NCBI GenBank assembly: GCA_003049485.1
Contig: PYST01000491.1
Coordinates: 1 to 22,942, forward strand
Reading direction: 5' to 3'
Source: Ophioceras dolichostomum
Lineage: Eukaryota; Ascomycota; Sordariomycetes; Magnaporthales; Ophioceraceae
DNA: 22,942 nt
A program made the translations under genes and the position numbers. Under the pieces are notes generated by a model. It saw nothing but the letters and a program-made list of their open reading frames with translations. It searched no databases and was not told where the DNA came from. Positions 18,888 to 22,942 of the stretch are shown one piece after another (position 1 is the first letter of the stretch; the number at the start of each line of letters is the position of its first letter).

Positions 18888-19949
18888 TCAACGGCGTTGA
18901 GACCTCGAAACTCCTATCCTCTCCTCACGGCTACGAGTAGCTCTCCCGCCCCCCTGTGGTGCCGCCCCTCCTCCTCCTCCAGATGCTTGCTCCGCAGAGG
19001 AAGCACCAGCAGCGGCCCGTCTCCCATCCCCCGCGGCGGCAGCGGCAGCAGCGGCAGCAGCAGCAGCAGCACGACCGGCCTGGTGAGCCGGCGTAGGCGT
19101 CGTCAACCCGATGCCGTCGCGGGAGACACTGCCACTGCCGCCACCGCCGCCGTTGGGCTGGCCAAATAGGTCCGCATCCAGCTCCCCCCCACGCTCCCCT
19201 CCTAGCCGCGCCGCCCGGTTCTGCTGCTGCTCCAACTGCATGAGCATGTGCTGCATCCTCTGGATCTCGTGGTGGCTCTGATGGGGCTGGCGACGGCGGC
19301 CCTGTTGTCTTTGTTGTTGTTGCTGCTGCTGCAGCAGCAGCTGCTGCATTTGCTGTAGTTGCCGCAGTTGCTGCTCTTGGAGCGGGGTTCCATCGTCGGC
19401 GTCACCCATGTCTTCGTCTGAGGGTGCTTGTTCATCCGCCGGGTCCTCCGCCTCCACATCATCCACGCCGCCGTCCCCCATGGCGATGGCGGCGTGCTGG
19501 TGCTGCTCTAGCTGCTGCTGTAGGTGCCCCAGGCCGGTGCCGACGTGCGCCTCCCCCTCCGTCTCCTCTTCCTCCTCCTCTTCTTCTTCCTCTTCTTCTC
19601 CGTCCTCTATCTCCTCGTCTGATGAAGGAGGGGGGGGCGAGGCGAAGTTCCCTGGGATGACGCCGTGGCCCGGCTGTTGCTGGAAATATTGCAGTGGGTG
19701 GTGATGATGATGATGGCGTGGTATGTGGTGGTGTGCTTGCCGTGCATCCTGTGGATGCTGCGGGTGGTGTTGATGACGCTGCTGATGATGTGAATGCGCG
19801 TGGTGCTGGTGCTGCTCATGTGGGGTCACCCCAAGATTCGGGCGGCCCATGAGGCGTGCGCCAGCCAGACGGGCCCGTTCTTGCCGGTCTTCATAGGTCG
19901 CGACATCCTCGGCCGTTACCGTGAGCACGGTTGGGGCGCGACGCAGCAT
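18888..19949 (-). CDS. CDC26: Anaphase-promoting complex subunit CDC26 (APC12), expanded
   Basis: Cdc26 stabilises the TPR subunit Cdc16/Apc6 of the APC/C ubiquitin ligase. A single exon of 353 aa starts MLRRAPTVLTVTAEDVATYE, closely matching the family N-terminus (MLRRxPTxIxITAEDVLAY in fission yeast Hcn1), in which Met1 itself is buried in the partner. This fixes the ATG at 19949-19947; the frame continues upstream but without an ATG. The C-terminus SREERIGVSRSQRR matches the short RERRIGI motif of relatives. Between these ends lie about 300 residues of low complexity: His/Gln-rich (about 44-95), 12 consecutive Glu (118-129), Gln-rich (about 140-245), Gly-rich, and 13 consecutive Ala (about 294-306). 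Human and yeast homologues have about 85 and 124 aa. No splice sites that would excise the expansion are obvious. Confidence 0.85.
   Translation of the reverse strand: MLRRAPTVLTVTAEDVATYEDRQERARLAGARLMGRPNLGVTPHEQHQHHAHSHHQQRHQHHPQHPQDARQAHHHIPRHHHHHHPLQYFQQQPGHGVIPGNFASPPPPSSDEEIEDGEEEEEEEEEEEETEGEAHVGTGLGHLQQQLEQHQHAAIAMGDGGVDDVEAEDPADEQAPSDEDMGDADDGTPLQEQQLRQLQQMQQLLLQQQQQQQRQQGRRRQPHQSHHEIQRMQHMLMQLEQQQNRAARLGGERGGELDADLFGQPNGGGGGSGSVSRDGIGLTTPTPAHQAGRAAAAAAAAAAAAAGDGRRAAAGASSAEQASGGGGGAAPQGGGRATRSREERIGVSRSQRR
19311..19347. repeat. Triplet repeat and hairpin in the CDC26 Gln tract
   Basis: TTG, CTG and CAG triplets run together here. Positions 19322-19341 form a perfect 20-bp palindrome: three CTG-type triplets against three CAG-type triplets. 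On the coding strand this encodes Gln and Leu in the Gln-rich part of CDC26. Such sequences can fold into hairpins and change length. Confidence 0.85.
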
Positions 19950-20051
19950 GATCACCGGGTCGCTCTTCCCCTCCACTTGGTACTCCACCCCCCTCTTCTT
20001 TGTCTGCTCTAGCTATTTCCCTGGATTCCTTTCTTTTCCCCCAAACTTCTG

Positions 20052-20067
20052 GGCTAGCGCGCTAGCC
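20052..20067. promoter_or_regulatory. 16-bp perfect palindrome upstream of CDC26
   Basis: GGCTAGCGCGCTAGCC is its own reverse complement and lies about 103 nt upstream of the CDC26 start codon. It could be the site of a dimeric regulator or a hairpin in the leader. I know of no factor to assign to it. Confidence 0.4.
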
Positions 20068-20647
20068 GGCGAAGGCGACGAACGCGAAGTGTGGTGGGGT
20101 GGCTTCTTTCAATTCCGTTGGGAATGATATAACAACAACAACCTTGTCGGGGTCAAATACCAGGTGGATGGATGGCGGCGGGGCAGAAGAGTCTGTCTGG
20201 TAGGAATTGGATGATTGGATGAGTTGGTGGTATTCAAATGTAGTAGCGTGGCTGTTGGTGGCCAGCGTCTGTGCCTCTTTTTTTTTCTCCCCTCTCTATC
20301 TCCTCCCTCCTCGGTCAGATCGGGTTGCTGCTCTGGAGATTGTCAAATTCCAGCGTCCCTGCTCGGTGTGGTCGACGGTCGGAGACTGAGGGCCGGTTGC
20401 TTCGCCGAAAACCAACAACAGCCACCCCCCACCTGTGCTCAGCCAACCGGTGCAGAGTCCAAGCCAGTCAGCCCCATATTTCTTTCCACAAATCAAATCA
20501 TCGACAGTCACAGTGGGCTGGCGCTCCTCTCACCTCCCACCCTCTCACCCTGCCATCCTGCCTGTGAGCGGCATATGCGGTCTGTGATTCTGCGGTCAGC
20601 CCAACTCCACGGGCTAGGCCGCTGTGGGACTCGCACGTCATCCCAAG

Positions 20648-20690
20648 AGCTCCCACAAAGCTCCCACAAAGCTCCCACACAGCTCCCAGG
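20648..20690. repeat. 11-bp tandem repeat AGCTCCCACAA
   Basis: Two exact copies, a third with one change, and a partial fourth lie in non-coding DNA about 700 nt upstream of CDC26. Confidence 0.85.
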
Positions 20691-21548
20691 CATCCGACCA
20701 AGTAACGACCGTAAACAAGTCAGGAGACATGACCAGAAAATTAGGTAGCTCTGTATCGCACACATTCCCAACACAACAGTGCTGAGTGCTTTCGAGCGCT
20801 TACCGAGCTCGAGATGGGGCCATACACATTGCCAGTACAAAAAGCTTGGGGACCTCTTCTTTTCGGGTTGCCCTTCCAGTCAATCCATTCCTCTCTCATT
20901 TTACATATCTCGCTGGAAAAGTACTCTGAACAGTAAGGGATACATTGTTCTGCGGCGCTTACGAGAGGTGCCACACTCTCACATTCTGGCCACGAAGTGA
21001 GTGATAAGAATGAGGCGGGGGAGAACGCGGCCTGTCCCCAATGAGAAGCCCCTTGCATTGGTGCTTGGCTGCAAAGTCTTTCTGATCAATGTCTGGCTGG
21101 TCAGGTTGCACGGCAGAGCTCTTTCGCTTATCACATCGCTGGAAGCAGCTGTGAATGAGCGGGTTGAGAAATGGCTCGCGGGCATGGGTGAAGATCGAGT
21201 CGAGAGTCGAGGGCATTTTCTACCTCCGGCTTGGGTGCAATTTTCACAGTCATCTCCGCCCCCAAAAATTGAAAGGTTTTTCTTCTTTTTTTTTCTCTTC
21301 CGATGATCCCTTATTCACTAGCTGATCCTCCATCTTCCCTCTTCACTGTCTTGTTCGACGCAACTCGGGATGTGCCATAAGACCAACATGAGCCGCTTTT
21401 CCCCATCCAGCGAAGGGATTATTATGTGATGTGGAGAGATAGATCCAGGCAGCCAGGAATCAGCACATTCCTCGCAACCACTTCGCTCGCAACCTCTTCA
21501 AACACTCACTCGCAAGCAATTCCAGGATGAGGTGGTGAGGTGGGCTTG

Positions 21549-21582
21549 TTGGCTGGTTGGCTGGTTGGCTGGTTGGCTGGTT
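21549..21582. repeat. 8-bp tandem repeat TTGGCTGG
   Basis: Four exact copies plus two further bases lie in the gene-free right part of the window. It is a simple minisatellite with no known role. Confidence 0.9.
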
Positions 21583-21726
21583 ACCGCATGATTGCTCCAT
21601 CATTGCTCGCTCAGCACATGGATGGAAGCCGTGAAGGATGAACGTGATGGTGGCCTGGGACTGATGAGCTGCGCGTTGATCTGTGTGGAAAGGCTTACGC
21701 TGATTTGTCACAGCCTGGGAGTTCTG

Positions 21727-21744
21727 TAGGTACCTAGGTACCTA
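21727..21744. repeat. 18-bp perfect palindrome TAGGTACCTAGGTACCTA
   Basis: The sequence equals its reverse complement over 18 bp and contains TACCTAGGTA at its centre. It is the longest perfect member of the dispersed motif family in this window. Confidence 0.85.
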
Positions 21745-22120
21745 GTTCTGGGCTTCAGAATTATGGTGATCGCATGAGGCCTAGACTAGCAAAATGGTTG
21801 AGGGAGGGAGGGACGGGGGAGCAAAGAGAGGCACAGGCTGCAGGACACGGCCGAGATCGTCTCTCTTCGCCTCTTCACCACTCGCGTGGTTTGTTTTGCA
21901 TATTAAGATAACTTGGGTGGTGGCGGTACTTATGGGATGGAGGGTTGCCCTCATCTAATACGGTATGCTTGGTTCGGTATAATGGGCAGAGGGAGAGAGA
22001 TTCCAAGGCAGAAACGAAAGCCGCGAGGAAGCATAGGTGGAAGGAAGGCAGAATTCTAGGTCAGGTAAGGTACTCAAGTGGACGTATCGGGGATATGGTC
22101 ACTGGGTGCATGTGGTTTAT

Positions 22121-22144
22121 ACGTACCTAGGTAGGTAGTAGTAG
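22121..22144. repeat. TACCTAGGTA palindrome with trailing TAG repeats
   Basis: The 10-bp palindrome TACCTAGGTA (22124-22133) is followed by GGTAGTAGTAG. It is the same core as at 21731-21740, about 390 nt away. Confidence 0.85.
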
Positions 22145-22942
22145 CAACCAGGCAAGCAAGAGCCTGGTAGTGAGGCAGGACTCAGGAGACGGAGACATTC
22201 GAGGCAGGAACGAGGCAGGAAAACAGGAAAACAGGGAAGCAGAAAAGATTGAGCGAGCATGGGATCAATATCGGGGACGAGAGATAGGGAGGACGGGACC
22301 TGCTAGACGGAAACGGAAGCACAAGGACTTTGAGCAGACGGCACAGCCCGCTCTGCCTGTCCGCACTTCCTCCTCCCGTGCTACCGCACTCTCTAAGAAC
22401 ACAGCGAGATACGAGAGTCAGTTGCCCTCGATTAGGTACTTCCAATGTTTTTTTCTGGATTAATGGGGATGCTACTAATTTCTGTGTTCTGTGTTTGGGC
22501 GCACGAACCATTTCGCCATCCGAGACAGTTCTCAGTGGTTACCTATATTCTTTCTTTGTTCCAGCACAGGTCGCCCGAAGCGGCTACATCCAGGAATCAC
22601 TGGACGCGGTGGGTTCCCTGAGTTTCTCGACGCCCAAAAACTGAGAACTGAACGCGATCTCAGGGCGCATTTTCCGTTCCTCCCACTCCATGTCCCATCA
22701 ATGTCTCCCCACCTCATCACACAATCACAATCTCCTCCCATACCTACGTAGTTCGAGTTCGGTCTTCACGTACCAGTTTGGGGCCGAAAGGGGCGAAACA
22801 CAGCTGCGCCTTGCTCCTGCTTGTGTCGCTCTCTAATATGTCGCATTCGAGTGTGCCGGGTGGGCAAATGGGCAAATCGGCGATGACTTTGAATGACTTG
22901 ACCAGCTCCCGTCTCGCCGATCCACCCCACCCGCCCCCGCCC

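Larger units (their letters stand above)
19950..22942. other. Gene-free region with presumed CDC26 promoter
   Basis: About 3 kb upstream of CDC26 with no frame resembling a conserved protein on either strand. The longest ATG frame (177 codons from 20215) has a composition like that of translated non-coding DNA. The segment next to CDC26 probably holds its promoter and leader. It contains CT-rich tracts, short tandem repeats at 20648-20690 and 21549-21582, and CCTAGG palindromes near 21727, 22124 and 22740. A non-coding RNA, a long regulatory region, or a leader for a gene beyond the right edge are all possible. Confidence 0.5.

Noticed and set aside
20215..20748. 177-codon frame on the + strand upstream of CDC26
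   Set aside because: It has no recognisable domain, an irregular composition, and contains the 11-bp tandem repeat. It looks like chance open frame in non-coding DNA.
22170..22463. 97-codon charged frame near the right edge
   Set aside because: It does not begin with ATG, and its Arg/Glu bias reflects purine-rich DNA. No homologue is recognised.
1..22942. Transposon, CRISPR array, tRNA/rRNA gene or biosynthetic cluster
   Set aside because: No transposase-like frames, long terminal repeats, regularly spaced repeats, tRNA box pairs or clustered biosynthetic enzymes were seen on either strand.

Overview
The window looks like chromosomal DNA of a filamentous ascomycete, most likely a Sordariomycete. 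The evidence is short spliceosomal introns (GTRNGT donors, GCTAAC/GCTGAC branch sites just upstream of the acceptors), fungal-type protein families, and intergenic DNA carrying TACCTAGGTA-type palindromes. An order such as Sordariales is plausible but is inference only. There are no bacterial operons, CRISPR arrays, recognisable tRNA or rRNA genes, or intact transposons.

Seven protein-coding genes are supported, left to right. (1) A three-exon 40S ribosomal protein S11 (uS17) gene, + strand, 1248-2194, probably with a 5' UTR intron. (2) A two-exon gene for a conserved fungal twin-CX9C protein, +, 2701-3776. (3) A five-exon gene on the - strand, 4021-6432, for the inner-kinetochore subunit Ame1/CENP-U; its N-terminal motif sits on a 40-nt micro-exon. 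(4) A - strand gene, 6912-8981, for an IQM-like protein whose calmodulin-binding IQ motif appears only after removal of a 210-nt, stop-free, in-frame intron. (5) A two-exon SAS4-domain gene, +, 10099-12022. (6) An intronless 1598-residue TFIID subunit TAF2, +, 12925-17721, with a degenerate aminopeptidase site. (7) On the - strand, 18888-19949, the APC/C subunit CDC26, in which about 300 residues of low-complexity sequence separate the conserved N-terminal and C-terminal motifs.

Genes 2 and 3 converge, 3 and 4 run in tandem, 4 and 5 diverge from a 1.1-kb intergenic region, and 6 and 7 converge. The last 3 kb (19950-22942) holds the presumed CDC26 promoter and no gene I can support, but it has several small tandem repeats and palindromes.

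The genes do not form one pathway. Several act in the nucleus (kinetochore, chromatin acetylation, TFIID, APC/C), but they look like ordinary core genes sharing a locus. I found no convincing new multi-gene system. The observations most worth checking are the IQ-motif intron, the expanded CDC26, the micro-exon carrying the Ame1 docking motif, and the dispersed palindromes. Gene structures are manual reconstructions from reading frames, splice consensus and family conservation; no alignment or search was run.
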